A stretch of DNA of 48,966 nucleotides from Actinomortierella ambigua (GCA_016098155.1 JAAAJB010000242.1:1-48966), one strand, 5' to 3'; shown: positions 31,265 through 42,692, numbered from the stretch's first letter. Notes: generated from the sequence alone by a model not told the origin. Made by a program: numbers and translations.

Positions 31265-34200
31265 CAAAATTGTTTCCTTTGACATGTACTGGACAGCCCC
31301 CCAACGTGTACAGAAAAAAAAACGGAAGCGATCAACCTTGGATACGAATTTTTTACAACGTGTATTTCTCGCGTCCTCCAATGGTCACCTATTCCTTTCA
31401 CATCTCAACTTCGCTCACAATGCCCCCACACAAACAATTCACGGCCTCGAATAAACTAGTGCCCCATGTACATTACAATAGTGCATTCTGGAAGACGCGT
31501 TTTCGCTATTGGTATATTATTTGTATAAAAGACGGCATAGAAGAACCCTCCAAGTGCTCTCGGTACTCATTTGGGCTAAAGGAGGAGAAGAGGGAAGGAG
31601 CAGCAACGACATGCGAGAATATCCAATGGAGCACCTGAGAGCTCTGATCGTATATTGACCATGCTAGACAGCATGCCCATCTATTTTTTTTTAAGAGAGA
31701 GCCATGCAGCAGTCCGTCCCCAGCCCTGCAGACATATGGAGGCGGGCCAGCCCCTCGTGTCTGCTGCATGTACCTTAAGTTGATGATACGGGTGATAGGG
31801 ACCGTATCAGGGATCTTGCACCAGTCATTTCCCAGCAATTGTGCATTAAATGCAGCAGTGCTATGTCGGGTGTTGGACCATTGTTAAAATGAGAGAGCGC
31901 GAGGGGAGCACTGGTAGTCAGAGACCATAGGTGTTTGGCCCATAAAACCCGTGCTCGATATCTGGGAGTAGACAAGGCTAGAAAATAAATGAGCCTTCCA
32001 TTTGTTTGCACAGAGAAAAGGAGCCCAGCTCTGTGGAGGACTACAGATGATTGGGGGAAGACCCTAAACCCTATCCACAGGATGGGTGCGACAACACTTT
32101 CCCTCTTGCTGTTACCCTTGTTTTCTCCTACATTGAAGGCTGCACGGATCCTACTCAACCATCTCGCTACTTCCAAGAAGAACAAGGATGGTAGTGTTTC
32201 TTTCATTGACACTCATGTCCAGCTTACAGCACAACTCTCCGAGTCAACAATTATAAAAAAAAAACCAAAGGCAGCGGGCTACACAATTACGAATGAAGCA
32301 TAATCTTGTTGTATTAGCGAATGAGCGCCCTTTTAGGAAGATGGCCTGCATTTAACACCATTGGGACCCACAGAGGTACTGGTGCTATGTACCACGCTAA
32401 ACATCGCTGTGCGAGCTCTTTGGTCCAGCTGGAGTACTTTACTTTTGTGCACAATACTGAACCCCGTGCGTAATACAATGAATGCCCCGCGCAAACAAGA
32501 GTGGTTTCCCCAGCAGGAGAATCAGAAATGAATTCATACTTCCAGCCTACACAAGGTAAGGAATTCGTGTGTAACAATTCTGGTTGAATTCTTCCGACCA
32601 TATCTTTTGTTTGGAAGCATTGAGTGCCACCAGAAGACATGATCGCCGGGGGGGGGGGGAGGTTATCTACAATCCTTCAATTCATTTCTTTCTTTAGAGC
32701 TCACGGATTGCCCGGATACCGGAGGCGGGCAGTCCTACTGCGTACCTGGAATTAACGTTGATGGGAGGGGAAGGGGCTTCGCTCTCACTCATCTTTTCAT
32801 CAAAAGCTCAGCGCGTTCGTTCGCTCATTTTCTCCTTCACGTCTCCTTTCTCTCTCCAAGCTACTCTTGGCTCATCCCCCAACTTTTTTTTTGTTGTTGT
32901 TCATAGCGATAAATATAACCGACAACGTATGAGCTATCATCCAAGATGGTTCGCAGATGGTGGCCTTCCCAAAGTAATTAGTCACTACCGGTGGTGATTT
33001 TTTTTTCATGTTGGTCGTACATCTCGCTGATACCCGATTGTCCATACTATGGACGGGATGGGTTGATTTCCACTGAAACAACGACATGAAAGTTCCCGAT
33101 TTTGTTTTTGATCAAGCTATTTCCAGTGCAGTGGCTATGCGTCCGACAGGCGTTTGATTGGAATGCTGTAGCTGCTCGAACAGAGAGACAACAAAAACAT
33201 GTTTGATAGCTACCAACAATGTTATCAGTGTTGGCGGCATGCGCCGCAAAGAACCAAGAGCAGGGTTTGCTCGCGTTGGAGCAACTCTGACGACCCAAAC
33301 GGGAGGATAGAAAGGATGACGAGGGGTGGGTGCAAAGGAAGAGGGGAAAACGAGATTGCACGCGACATGACCCCTCTTCCAACAGCAGTTTGACGCGCAA
33401 ACTGTTCTGCTGAACACAATACATGTTACCTTTGACTATAATCACGAGGCTGATTTCATTCCGTATGTCAGGTAGGAAACGCGCTTGCATGACGGGGCAA
33501 TCTTAAACGACACGGCAGTCGATGTATTCCCAACAAGCGCAACCTGCTTGGGCCTACCAACAGCCTCAAAAAAACCGTTTCGATCACTGCCAGATCCCAT
33601 CGCTGTCCACAAGGCGCCTTCCTTCCTTCCTTCTTTCCTAATTTTTTTTTCCGTGGCACCGGTATTCCGAGGGAATGGAGTCGATTGTAGCTGCGAATAC
33701 GGTGTTGTATTGCACCGATTGTTTTGTTATGACAAGGCATCCATCTTGCCTGTCCGCCCTTGCTGCGAAAACCGACGTGTGTGGCCGAAAGCCAAAAATA
33801 ATCGTTCTCGCCCCCCCCCTCCCCTGCTTTGAATGGTACTGGGCTGGCGAATGAATGATCCTCGTGGGTCGTCAATCACGACCAATATAAAAAGAATTCC
33901 GCTCGTACCAGTTGTGTGGGGACGCACTGACTTGGGCTGCAGCGTCCGACGTGCTGTTTCTGTAACCACTCACATCTCTTATGTCGCTCCTCTCTTAGTC
34001 CTCTCCCTCGCGTTGTCTTCACATGAAGTATACATCTTACATCTTTTACTCGGCGAAAACCACATCAAAAAATACATGTTGCAGATGTATTCGCTCTAAA
34101 GAGAGGCGAGTGGGCAGCGAGAGGAGAGCGAGGAAGCCCCAGAGCAAGGCATGTCCAGCTGTCCAACGAAAAATAAGGGTGTGCGCGAGGGACACCTTTC

Positions 34201-34442
34201 ATGGCCAGCAAGAGTGGAGTTTGGATTGGGTCCAGTTTATGAAATTCTATTTTTGTTTGCCCACAGTGAGATTGAATAGACCCGTTTGAATCGCTTGTCA
34301 GGGAAACACAATAAACTTCAGAACGCATATATTATTGTCTCTTCACCTCATCATCTCTTTCTTTTTTTTTTTTTTTTCTTCTCATTTCATCAACTTCCAT
34401 CCTCATCCTCCTCTCCTTCCTTCGACATCCCTCACAATCACT
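31265..34442. other. Gene-poor 3.2-kb region between SmE and UDP-glucose dehydrogenase
   Basis: This is the longest stretch without a recognisable gene. It contains only short open frames without family resemblance. It has a 10-bp inverted repeat (CATGCAGCAG at about 31703 and its complement CTGCTGCATG at about 31761), repeated GAATTC-containing segments at 32530-32595, a G10 run near 32648, a GGTCGT-5nt-ACGACC hairpin at about 33866, CCTTCC repeats at 33620 and a C8 run at about 33811. The last 150 nt are the CT-rich leader of UGDH. It may contain decayed mobile DNA, a non-coding RNA gene or upstream regulatory sequence; none can be shown. No tRNA or snRNA signature was found. Confidence 0.4.
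32314..32640 (-). CDS. Unsupported 108-aa open frame, doubtful
   Basis: An ATG-initiated frame of 108 codons in the gene-poor region (starts MSSGGTQCFQ, ends PKRALIR). Codon choice is A/T-richer (TTA, GTA, AGA) than in neighbouring genes and no domain is visible. It could be a remnant of a longer gene or chance. It is listed only because it is the longest ATG frame of ordinary composition here. Confidence 0.12.
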   Translation of the reverse strand: MSSGGTQCFQTKDMVGRIQPELLHTNSLPCVGWKYEFISDSPAGETTLVCAGHSLYYARGSVLCTKVKYSSWTKELAQRCLAWYIAPVPLWVPMVLNAGHLPKRALIR

Positions 34443-36726
34443 ATGGTTAAGAACGTTTGCTGTATCGGTGCCGGTTATGTCGGTAGGGTGCTCTCTATAC
34501 TTTTTTCTTTTATCTTTATCCCTTCCCCTCTCCTTCAGAACGAACAGTTCCTGGACGTTCTTTTTTTTTTTCCACCCCTGAGCAATTGATTTCGGGTGAA
34601 TGCCGGGCCCCCCAAAAAATATATGATACCAAGGACTTGACCGCCAGCGTCTGACACCGCACGATTTGTCCCCGCCGGGCGATGACGGTCCTCACCCCTG
34701 TCCCTGCTCCGTCTATGGACCTCCCTTTGCTTACGTCCTCGCGGAGAGTGAGAGATGTTATCGGTGGTCGGCCTTCGACTGTAATCGATACTCACTCATA
34801 CGTCTGTCTAATGAACTGTCAGTCGTTGTCGAAAATCGAAGCAGCGGATCAGGGAGCCGATCATGTATCATCGATGGGACGGCAACAGGTCCCTTTTTGT
34901 CGACAGCAGACCTGATGGAACGGGGCCCTCATGCCCTGACAGAATGAGGAATCCTCCGTCATGGAGAAGGCATTCAGCCTGATCAGTGCTCATCACCTCG
35001 GCTGTCTTTTTTTTTTCCCATGACAATTGTGAATCCTTTTTGCTAACTCTTCTGTCTTTCTTTTCCTTCCTTGAACGTACTGTATTATGGACGATGATCA
35101 ATAGGTGGTCCCAGCTGTGCTGTTATCGCCTACATGTGCCACGACATCAAGGTTACCATTGTCGATCTGAACCAGGCTCGTATTGACGCCTGGAACTCGG
35201 ACAAGCTTCCCATCTACGAGCCTGGCCTGGACGAGATCGTCTTTGCCCGCCGCGGAAAGAACCTGTTCTTCTCCACCAACGTCGACCAGGCCATCATCGA
35301 TGCTGACTTGATCTTCGTCTCTGTCAACACCCCCACCAAGAAGACTGGTATGGGTGCTGGTATGGCTGCCGATCTTGCGTAAGTGCTCTCACCACACCGC
35401 ATTTGGTTGAAAAGGGAAAAAAGGGGGTGGGAGAAGTGAACAGGAAAAGACCATTGCGCCCAATGGGCAGTGTTCACAGCAAGGGTCGACCAAAGGCTAT
35501 CCGTTGAGAAACGTGTAGATGGGAGCTTCGGGGTATAAGGAAACAGAGGAAGCCGTCCTTACTTCTTCCTCAAGGGTGCGAGACAATTGCAATTCCGCCA
35601 TCTTAACCTCTTCATACCTTTCTGGACTGACTGATACCATAGTTACATCGAGACAGCCACTCGCCGCATTGCCCAGGTCGCCACCACCTCCAAGGTTGTC
35701 ATTGAAAAGTCGACTGTCCCCTGCCGCACTGCCCAGAGCATGCGCACCATCCTCGAGGCCAACTCGAACAAGGATATTCGCTTTGACATTCTCTCCAACC
35801 CCGAGTTCTTGGCTGAGGGTACCGCCGTTACCGATCTGATGAAGCCTGATCGTGTCTTGATCGGTTGCCTGCAGACTCCTGATGGCTTTGCTGCCCAGCA
35901 GAAGCTGATCGACGTTTACTCCAACTGGATCCCTCGCGAGCGCATCATCACCATGAACCTTTGGTCGTCCGAGCTGTCCAAGCTGGCCGCCAACGCCCTG
36001 CTTGCCCAGCGTATCTCTTCCATCAACGCCCTTTCGGCCATCTGCGAGGCCACTGGTGCCGATGTTGATGAGGTCGCCTACGCCTGCGGTACCGACTCGC
36101 GTATTGGCCCCAAGTTCTTGAAGGCCTCTGTTGGTTTCGGTGGTTCGTGCTTCCAGAAGGATATCCTCAACCTTGTCTATCTCTCTGAGCAGCTGCACTT
36201 GCCCGAGGTTGCCGCCTACTGGAAGATGGTCGTCACCATGAACGAGTACCAGAAGATGCGCTTCACCCACCGCATTGTCCGCACTCTCTTTAACACCGTC
36301 ACTCACAAGCGCATTGCTCTGCTCGGCTTTGCCTTCAAGAAGGACACTGGCGATACCCGTGAGTCGGCTGCCATCACCCTGTGCAGCTACCTGATCCAGG
36401 AGCACGCCCGTGTGGCCATCTACGACCCCAAGGTCGATGCCAAGCAGATCAGGATGGATCTCACCGAGCCCGGCGTTGGCACCAACGAGGCCGAGGTCGA
36501 CAAGCACATCACGATCTGCAAGAGCGCTTACGAGGCCTGCGCTGGCGCAGACGCTCTCGTCATCTGCACAGAGTGGGACGAGTTCAAGATGGACCAGCTT
36601 GACTACCAGAAGATCTTTGCGTCGATGCAGAAGCCCGCCTTCATCTTTGACGGTCGTCTCATCCTCGATGCCCCCAAGCTGCGCGACATTGGCTTCCGCG
36701 TCGAGACCATCGGCAAGAGCGTGTAA
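34443..36726 (+). CDS. UGDH: UDP-glucose 6-dehydrogenase
   Basis: Oxidises UDP-glucose twice to UDP-glucuronate using 2 NAD+, the precursor of glucuronic-acid polymers and UDP-xylose; cytosolic. Three exons: 34443-34482, 35105-35378, 35643-36726 (1398 nt, 465 aa; human 494). The Rossmann motif [16 protein letters not shown] spans the first junction. Also seen are [34 protein letters not shown], the catalytic Cys in [19 protein letters not shown] (about Cys274), [17 protein letters not shown] and the C-terminal domain with TEWDEFKMD and IFDGRLILD. The coding bias (GCC, AAG, ATC, CGC) is much stronger than in neighbouring genes, suggesting high expression. Intron 1 is 622 nt and begins after 13 codons. 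A glucuronate-rich wall is a mucoromycete trait, which fits. It is convergent with the F-box gene. Confidence 0.97.
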
Positions 36727-37076
36727 AGGAGCAAAGCATTTTGTTATAATTTGTCGTTTTCTTTGTTTTTCCTTTATGCGTTCTTGCTTTTTTCCCTCCT
36801 CTCCTCATCCTATCCCATGTAATCACCTGAAAGAGCGAAAAATATGGTGTTGTTCCTGGTGAACACCAAGACTTTTTGTCTCTTGTCCCTCTGGCCTCCT
36901 TTTTTTCTCTTTCTTCCCTCTCATTGTACATTCGATTCTTTTCTTTTTTTCACAAGAGCTTGCTCTTTTAGAGCAATTTCTTGATCAAGGAAAAATACCC
37001 CCAAGCATCATTAAAGCAAAAATTATTCCCACAACTTGTATCTTTGCGTTTTTTTTTTTTTTTTTTTTTTTTTAAG
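36727..37076. other. Convergent 3' UTR region with T25 run
   Basis: The sequence is T-rich after the UGDH stop, including a CATTAAAG poly(A)-like signal near 37010 and a T25 run at 37049-37073, only a few nt from the stop codon of the minus-strand F-box gene. No gene is seen. Confidence 0.55.
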
Positions 37077-38819
37077 CTACTGGCAACACTGGCACACAAT
37101 TGAGGGCAGGTTGTTGTGTAGACGACTCGACTCGTCCGAGTCAACACATTGCCTCACCCACGTCTCAAACTGTGGTCGACGCAGATGGTCACCTGTTGGG
37201 ATGACGATGCTCTCCAGTTTTGGCCATGCCTGGACTATCCACTTGATTTGGTGTTCCGTCAACATGCTGCCCTGCCCAGTTCCCAGGACTCGCAAATGCT
37301 CCAACTGCTGCAAAGGCCCCAACATTTCCAGGTCCCTCTCGGCCGACTCGTGGCTGGCCGACCCGCGACTAGCCGACCCGCGGACGTGCGAGCCGCGAAG
37401 GCGGTTGGGGAGGATAGGGACAAGAAGCTCCAACGTCTTGAGCTGTGTGAGTTTGGCCAGCTGGCCATAGATGATCTGACTGGTGGTGGGTGGCTGTTGG
37501 AGGGAAGACGATGAAGTAGAGGAAGAAGATGATGGTAGTGACCGTCGCTCGCCCGTCCGGCTAAATCCAATGGATAGTGTCTCAAGCCCCGTGCACGCCC
37601 ATTCGACGAGCGTCATTCCCGTCTCTGGGTCGACCATGTCCTCAATAGCCAGTCGCAGGCCCCGGACCTTGAGATGCTTGAGCCCGCGAGAGGCGACCAA
37701 GAACCGCTGCAAAGTCTGAGGGCGGATCTTCCAACCGGAGCTCATGCCAATGTCGAGGCTCTGGATGGTCGGACAATGTTCCTGCAGGGCCATAAGGCCT
37801 TGGTCGCCCCAGCGCATCGACTCGATCCCCAGATGGCACAGTTGGGGGAATCGCATGAGAGCTTGGACCAACTCGTGCCCTTGCACCTGGTGCCCATGCG
37901 CGATCAGGCTCAAGCTCTTGAGGGCTGGACAAGTTTGATGTAATAGCTGGCCAAATCCTTCCGTGACATAGGTCGTGCCATAGTCAATCACCTTGAGACG
38001 CTCGAGCTGTGGACATTGCCCGAGCACTCGGGCCAGGCCCTCCCGTGTCAGGGACCGGATATTCAAGTCCAGCGAGCGGAGTTTCTGGAGCTGCTGAGAG
38101 GAGGTGGCGGAGGCGGTGGTGATGATAGTAGTGAGGCAGGAGTCGTTTGCTGAGTCGTAGCCGTTGGGCTCATTGTCAGTGATGATTGCCCGTGACTCGA
38201 GGGCACAGTCTTCTAAACGTTGGCAGGCCTGAAGGAGATAGTCGATCGAAACTGATTCCTCTTTAGTGGACATGGTACGAAGGGTGAGGCGTCGGAGGCG
38301 AGAGAGTCCAGGCACCTGGTGCGGCGCTTGGGCAGAGTTGGCTCGAACAAGTACTTGCAGGATGGGTGTGAGCTCAAAGTCGCCTTCGAGTGTGAGAGAT
38401 TCGAGCCGGACAGCGCGTTCGAAGAATCCCAGGACCTCCAAGCTTGGGATAGTTGGGAACGAGTAAATCCCTGGTGTATGGATGGAGTAGCGGTTGCGCC
38501 AGTCAAAAGTGGATATTTGTGCCATGTTCCTGTCGATCGTGGCAAGATCAGAGGCGGATAGACGGCTGGGGTGTGTCAAGGTCACTGAGCGCCAGAGGAG
38601 GGGGGAGAAGACGACGTGCCATTGGCGGCAGACTCGCGCGCATTGGGCCTGTTCGCCCTGAGAGAGGGTCGCAGCTATCATCATCAGCACCTCTGGGAGA
38701 TGCAGGGCATGGTTGTGGGGAAGCATTGGGGGAGGGGAGGTTGGTATTCTTAGCCAAGAGGGCCAGAAGGATTGGAGCTGGATGTACGGAAATGAATGAA
38801 GTGTGAATGAAGACATCAT
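37077..38819 (-). CDS. F-box/LRR protein
   Basis: An intronless 580-aa frame. An F-box-like segment (LHLPEVLMMIAATL, ARVCRQWHVVFSPLLWRSV) at about 40-76 is followed by LRRs: LRRLTLRTM, LEDCALESRAI, LRSLDLNIRSL, LERLKVIDYG, LKSLSLIAHG, LCHLGIESMRWGDQGL, IQSLDIGM, LKHLKVRGL. It is a likely SCF adaptor. Several in-frame ATGs (38819, 38816, 38726) precede the F-box. The first is used here; 38726 (MLPHNHALHLPEVL) would give 549 aa and is equally plausible. A Ser-rich run lies near 420-435, and SHVRGSASRGSASHESA is a short internal repeat corresponding to the GGCCGACTCG-type repeats at 37340-37390. Substrate unknown. Confidence 0.75.
   Translation of the reverse strand: MMSSFTLHSFPYIQLQSFWPSWLRIPTSPPPMLPHNHALHLPEVLMMIAATLSQGEQAQCARVCRQWHVVFSPLLWRSVTLTHPSRLSASDLATIDRNMAQISTFDWRNRYSIHTPGIYSFPTIPSLEVLGFFERAVRLESLTLEGDFELTPILQVLVRANSAQAPHQVPGLSRLRRLTLRTMSTKEESVSIDYLLQACQRLEDCALESRAIITDNEPNGYDSANDSCLTTIITTASATSSQQLQKLRSLDLNIRSLTREGLARVLGQCPQLERLKVIDYGTTYVTEGFGQLLHQTCPALKSLSLIAHGHQVQGHELVQALMRFPQLCHLGIESMRWGDQGLMALQEHCPTIQSLDIGMSSGWKIRPQTLQRFLVASRGLKHLKVRGLRLAIEDMVDPETGMTLVEWACTGLETLSIGFSRTGERRSLPSSSSSTSSSSLQQPPTTSQIIYGQLAKLTQLKTLELLVPILPNRLRGSHVRGSASRGSASHESAERDLEMLGPLQQLEHLRVLGTGQGSMLTEHQIKWIVQAWPKLESIVIPTGDHLRRPQFETWVRQCVDSDESSRLHNNLPSIVCQCCQ
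37338..37391 (-). repeat. Short tandem coding repeat in the F-box/LRR gene
   Basis: Units containing GCCGACYCG(CG/TG)(A/G)CT recur about four times and encode RGSASRGSAS-like residues. This is a recent slippage-type duplication within an LRR loop. Confidence 0.55.
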
Positions 38820-39062
38820 TTAGGCATCTTGCCTCTCTTTTTTTCTGTTGCGCTTTCTGCTTTTCATCCTCACACTAAAAACGACTTTCCGTGTTGAGGG
38901 AGACCGGAGCAGCACCTCCGAAACGGGATACAAAACAGACACAAAGGAAAGGAGAGATTGAAAAGGGCCTTACAGCGTTTTCCACGCCGATGGCTCATGG
39001 TTCAATACAAAAAAACCCTAATTTTTAGAGTTTTTTATAACACCCCAAAAGGGAGTGTGACT

Positions 39063-42000
39063 CTACGCGAAGTCATCCATATCATCCAAGAAATCAACGT
39101 CGTCCTCGTCGTCCTCGTTGTCAACGCCTTCTCCATCCGAAACGACGATCACGGTGCTCGCCTTTGACTTGAGAAGACGCTTCGGACGCTTGCCGGAGGG
39201 GTTGACATCTTCACTTGCATCTGTGGGCGAAGAGTTTTTTCCACCATCCTCACGACCATGCTTGGCCCTCTTAGCGATTGGTTGGATGCGTGAATGCGCT
39301 TGCGGGACACTGGTTGAAGTTAAAGCTGATGCGGTTTTCGGAGGACGCTCTGGGGTCCGGATCGACAGAATCTCCTCTGCCTGTCGAGATGGGTCGCGAC
39401 AAACCTGAACCTGAATGAGCGGCCACGTTGCCTTTGGTCGGTCTTGTAAAAAGATTTTGGCTTTGGGACCGTTGACGATATACCTGCATGCATATTTGCC
39501 CACCACACCACGAGAACGAGAGAGAAAAGATGAGATCTTTAGAACCATGTGTGTTACCGAGAACAAAGGAACGCCAACAACCTCTTCCTCTTCCTCTTTC
39601 TCCCCCTCAAAATTGCTCGCTCTCACTACTGTCCTTTACTTAATGATTTCGCAATGGTCATCACCACAAAATCACAACTTACACACACACACACACGCGC
39701 ATAAACACACATGCATAAACACACACAATACACTAGCACGCCCTTCCCCTGTCCAGTTTCCACAACTTACGATATAGTAGAGTAGGCTGTAAAGTGAAAG
39801 TCTTCCCGCAGATAGTCGTTTAGGACCAGATGGTTGATGATCCGGTCGTAATCGTCCTTCTTAAGGTCCTTAGAGGCAACTTCGGTTCCTTGTTCATCAC
39901 GCACAGTCTTTGCAATCGCTCGGAGCGGACCCACTCCTCGCCAAGCATCTGCAAGCTTGCTCAGTGTGGTGCGCTCGTTAACTGCCTGAAGGCGATCGAG
40001 CAACAGGCAAAGTGCCCTAGCCTCGTCTTGAATATCGAGGGTTGAAATGGTCGCCTTGTCTACCAGACAGTTGTCGCAAAATCCACATGGCTGCAGGGGC
40101 TTGGCACTTGTTGAGCCAGCAAAGTGTCGGTCAAACATTTGATGGCGGCATGTTGTGACATTGTGTGCATAGCGGACCATGCCGTAGACTATTGTTTTGG
40201 GGTGGGGAGGGGAGGGGGGGAACAAATCAAAGTTTAGGCTCGATGTTTAGTTCCCAGCAAGATGATCTCTTGCTGACCTTTTCGACGAAGAGGGTAAGGG
40301 TGGACGAGGAGTGGTTTCGCCGTTGAGGTGTAGAGCTTGTTACCATTCCGAATACCCTCCGGCTCTGTGATGCAGAGAGTCGACAAGCGGGGTGCATCTT
40401 GTTCGCGATAGAGGAGAATGCAGTCTGCAGGAAGCCCATCACGACCTGCTCGGCCAGATTCCTGGTAGTAAGCTGTTCAAATCAGAGCGGTGAGCATAGC
40501 CAACAAAATGAAAGAAGATTGTCTAGACAATTCAACCATCTCTCTTTTTCTCTCGCCTTCTCTCCTCTTCGTGGCAGATGGAGCTATTGGGTTACCTTCT
40601 AATGACTTGGCCATGCACGCATGGATCACAAACCGCACGCTGGGATGATTGATACCCAGACCAAAAGCAATCGTTGCACAAACGACTTGGACTGACCCAG
40701 CCCGCCACTGCTCATGAACAACCTCCTTTTCTTGTTCTTCCACGTCGGCATGGTATGCACTTGTTGCAATTGTGCCGTTGCTGGCGGCGTAGATACCGTC
40801 GGCGAATGCGTGAGCGTCCTTCTTGGACAAGCAATAGATGATGCCTGTGTTCTGCGCGTGATGGTTGCGGATGTAGTCGACAAGGAGCTTGTACGTGGCG
40901 TCGTTGCTTGCTGGCCGCATCGTCACCTTGTACGTCAAATTAGATCCTAAGAAGCCCCAAGAAAATAAGTTGTTAAATGTGGAGAAGGGAAACCAAGACG
41001 AAGTAAAAAAAAGGGCACAGCATAATATGAGAGCAAACAGAAGGAGCACCATACGGAAGAGAGGCGCGTCAAAGAGAAGTGTTCCCCCTGGACGGTCGAT
41101 CGGCAGCAGATTGAGAGTCAAAAGTACAGATTCGGTAACGTGCGACGGCGATGTTGCTGTAAGACAGATGATAGGCGTTTTTGGAAAGACGATCTGTACA
41201 GACCCCACACATGGACGAAAGAAAGTAACCTGATTAGACGTACATGAATTCGCACTTCTCATTCAGTTCCAGATAAACTAATCCTCACATCGCGTCTATT
41301 ACCCGGAGCACGCCAAGTTTCTGCCGGAAAATGCACAATCAAACGACGACGACGACGACGACGACAAGGGATGGAGTAAAATCGTCAGTTGACGGGAAAA
41401 AATTGTTTTTTTATTCTTTTCAAACAAATTCAATGAAATAGAGAGCCAGTGTAGGAGCGGACATAAGTCCCCCTCCCCTTCCAAGCATAGTCAGGCGATC
41501 TTTTGTTGCGTCAAAATACCATTCTTTATAGCCAACTGACCAATACGTACCTTATAATCTGGCCGAAAGTCATGTCCCATGTTTGAGCAACAATGAGCCT
41601 CGTCGATTGCAATTCGAGAAAGCCGCCCAGCGGCGTACACCTTCTCCAGCTGGTTCATGAACCTTTTTGACTTGCTGATCTTCTCGGGTGTCACATACAC
41701 TAGTTTCAGTCCTTGCGAGTGGTCAACATCCCAAGAAGGCATCTGCGTCGATGAATTTGAGGAGGAAGCCTTTGCTCCCTTTGGTGAAGAGGTGCCAAGC
41801 ATCTCGTCCATGATTCTTTTAGTTTCTTCTTTGGAGGTCGACGCTGTCAGCATGCCCACACCCACACCTGCCTCATGTAGATGCAGTGCTTGGTCCCGGA
41901 TGAGTGATACGAGTGGCGACACGACGAGCGTGATGCCTGGCGTTAATAGCGCCGGGAGTTGGTAACAGAGCGATTTTCCTCCACCTGTCGGCATGATCAC

Positions 42001-42312
42001 ATAGACGTCCCTCCCGTCGAGCGCCGCATTCATGACTTTGAGCTGCTGTAGTCTCCAGCTAGTGATGCCCCAGTGCTTTTTGGCCAGCTGTGCTAAGCGG
42101 TCTGACCATGGGAATGTGGCCGTGCTGTAATCTTTGGGTGGGGAGAGGTCGGAGTTGGTCGCGGCAAGATACTCATCGATGGACGCGACCACGGCCTCAC
42201 GCTCGTCCTCCAGATGGGCGCGCTGTTTCTCCAGCTGGCGGATCTGGGCATTGACCAAGGCGATCTGGTGGTCGATGCGGTCCAGGTGATGCTGGGGGTC
42301 TTCCATGTCCAT
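39063..42312 (-). CDS. RECQL: RecQ helicase, RECQL (RecQ1) type
   Basis: ATP-dependent 3'-5' DNA helicase in replication-fork and recombination maintenance. Seven exons: 42312-41551, 41320-41303 (18 nt), 41193-41055, 40946-40596, 40472-40356, 40188-39771, 39483-39063; 2226 nt, 741 aa (human RECQL 649). An N-terminal coiled coil (IDHQIALVNAQIRQLEKQRA) mirrors human RECQL. Helicase motifs: motif 0 SWRLQQLKVM, Walker A MPTGGGKSLCYQL (Lys about 113), DEAH in AIDEAHCCSNMGHDFRPDYK, motif III ICLTATSPSHV, TGIIYCLSKKD, VQVVCATIAFGLGINHPSVRFVIH and YYQESGRAGRDG. Zinc Cys: TTCRHQMF and CGFCDNC. The winged-helix end LVLNDYLREDFHFTAYSTIS and YIVNGPKAKIF matches RECQL. The C-terminus is acidic. The Gln-Trp of the aromatic-rich loop is Asn-Met here. 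The start is the first ATG; an upstream GTG frame was ignored. Confidence 0.93.
41303..41320 (-). other. RECQL: 18-nt micro-exon of RECQL
   Basis: CCGGCAG precedes AAACTTGGCGTGCTCCGG, which encodes KLGVLR and is followed by GTAATAG. Inserting it gives RPDYK-KLGVLR-IVFP, matching human RPDYKALGILKRQFP. Without it the conserved segment between the DEAH-box loop and motif III is missing. Confidence 0.85.
41344..41366. repeat. (GAC)n microsatellite in RECQL intron 1
   Basis: Seven to eight GAC/ACG units lie 24 nt upstream of the micro-exon acceptor. On the coding strand they read (GTC)n and fill the place of a polypyrimidine tract. Confidence 0.8.
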
Positions 42313-42692
42313 CTTTGTGTCTTCCGATGATGTGTTGTGACCAGCTGCAGCCAACAGAGGGACAAAAAGAGGTTCCTCCTCCTTCTGTCCCTTATCCGAA
42401 ATCACTCAAAAAGAATGCAAGCCACCGCGATCGTGCCTTCCAATGCAAGAGAGGGCATGGGGGTGGGGAGGAGGCGAGCGAAATATTTTTTTTTCTCTGT
42501 TCTGCTTGGTCCAAAAGCTTAGGAAGGGTCTCTCCTCCACTACATACCACCTTTGTCATTCACTCCCCCACCCCCCCCTCTCTCCTTCTCACTCTCCTTT
42601 CTCCCCTCTCCTTGACTCACTCCTCTCTTCATTCATAATCATCCTTGTTGAGTGTGAGCAGCACTACGAAGACTTTCGCTTCCACCCTAACG
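42313..42692. promoter_or_regulatory. Divergent promoter RECQL/SAPS-like gene
   Basis: A 380-bp shared region with a CT-rich block (42560-42640) leading into the plus-strand gene, a T10 run near 42486 and a GGGGTGGGGAGG block near 42450. No TATA box is seen. Confidence 0.45.

Noticed and set aside
35497..36507. Long 336-aa open frame on the minus strand
   Set aside because: It lies fully antisense to the strongly codon-biased UGDH exons. High GC3 on the plus strand creates such shadow frames, and it matches no family.
37049..37073. T25 run as a bacterial-type terminator
   Set aside because: No GC stem precedes it and this is a eukaryotic genome. It is a homopolymer in a 3' UTR.
42313..42405. 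N-terminal extension of RECQL
   Set aside because: The frame is open to 42405 but begins with GTG. The first ATG is at 42312, so the extension was not included.
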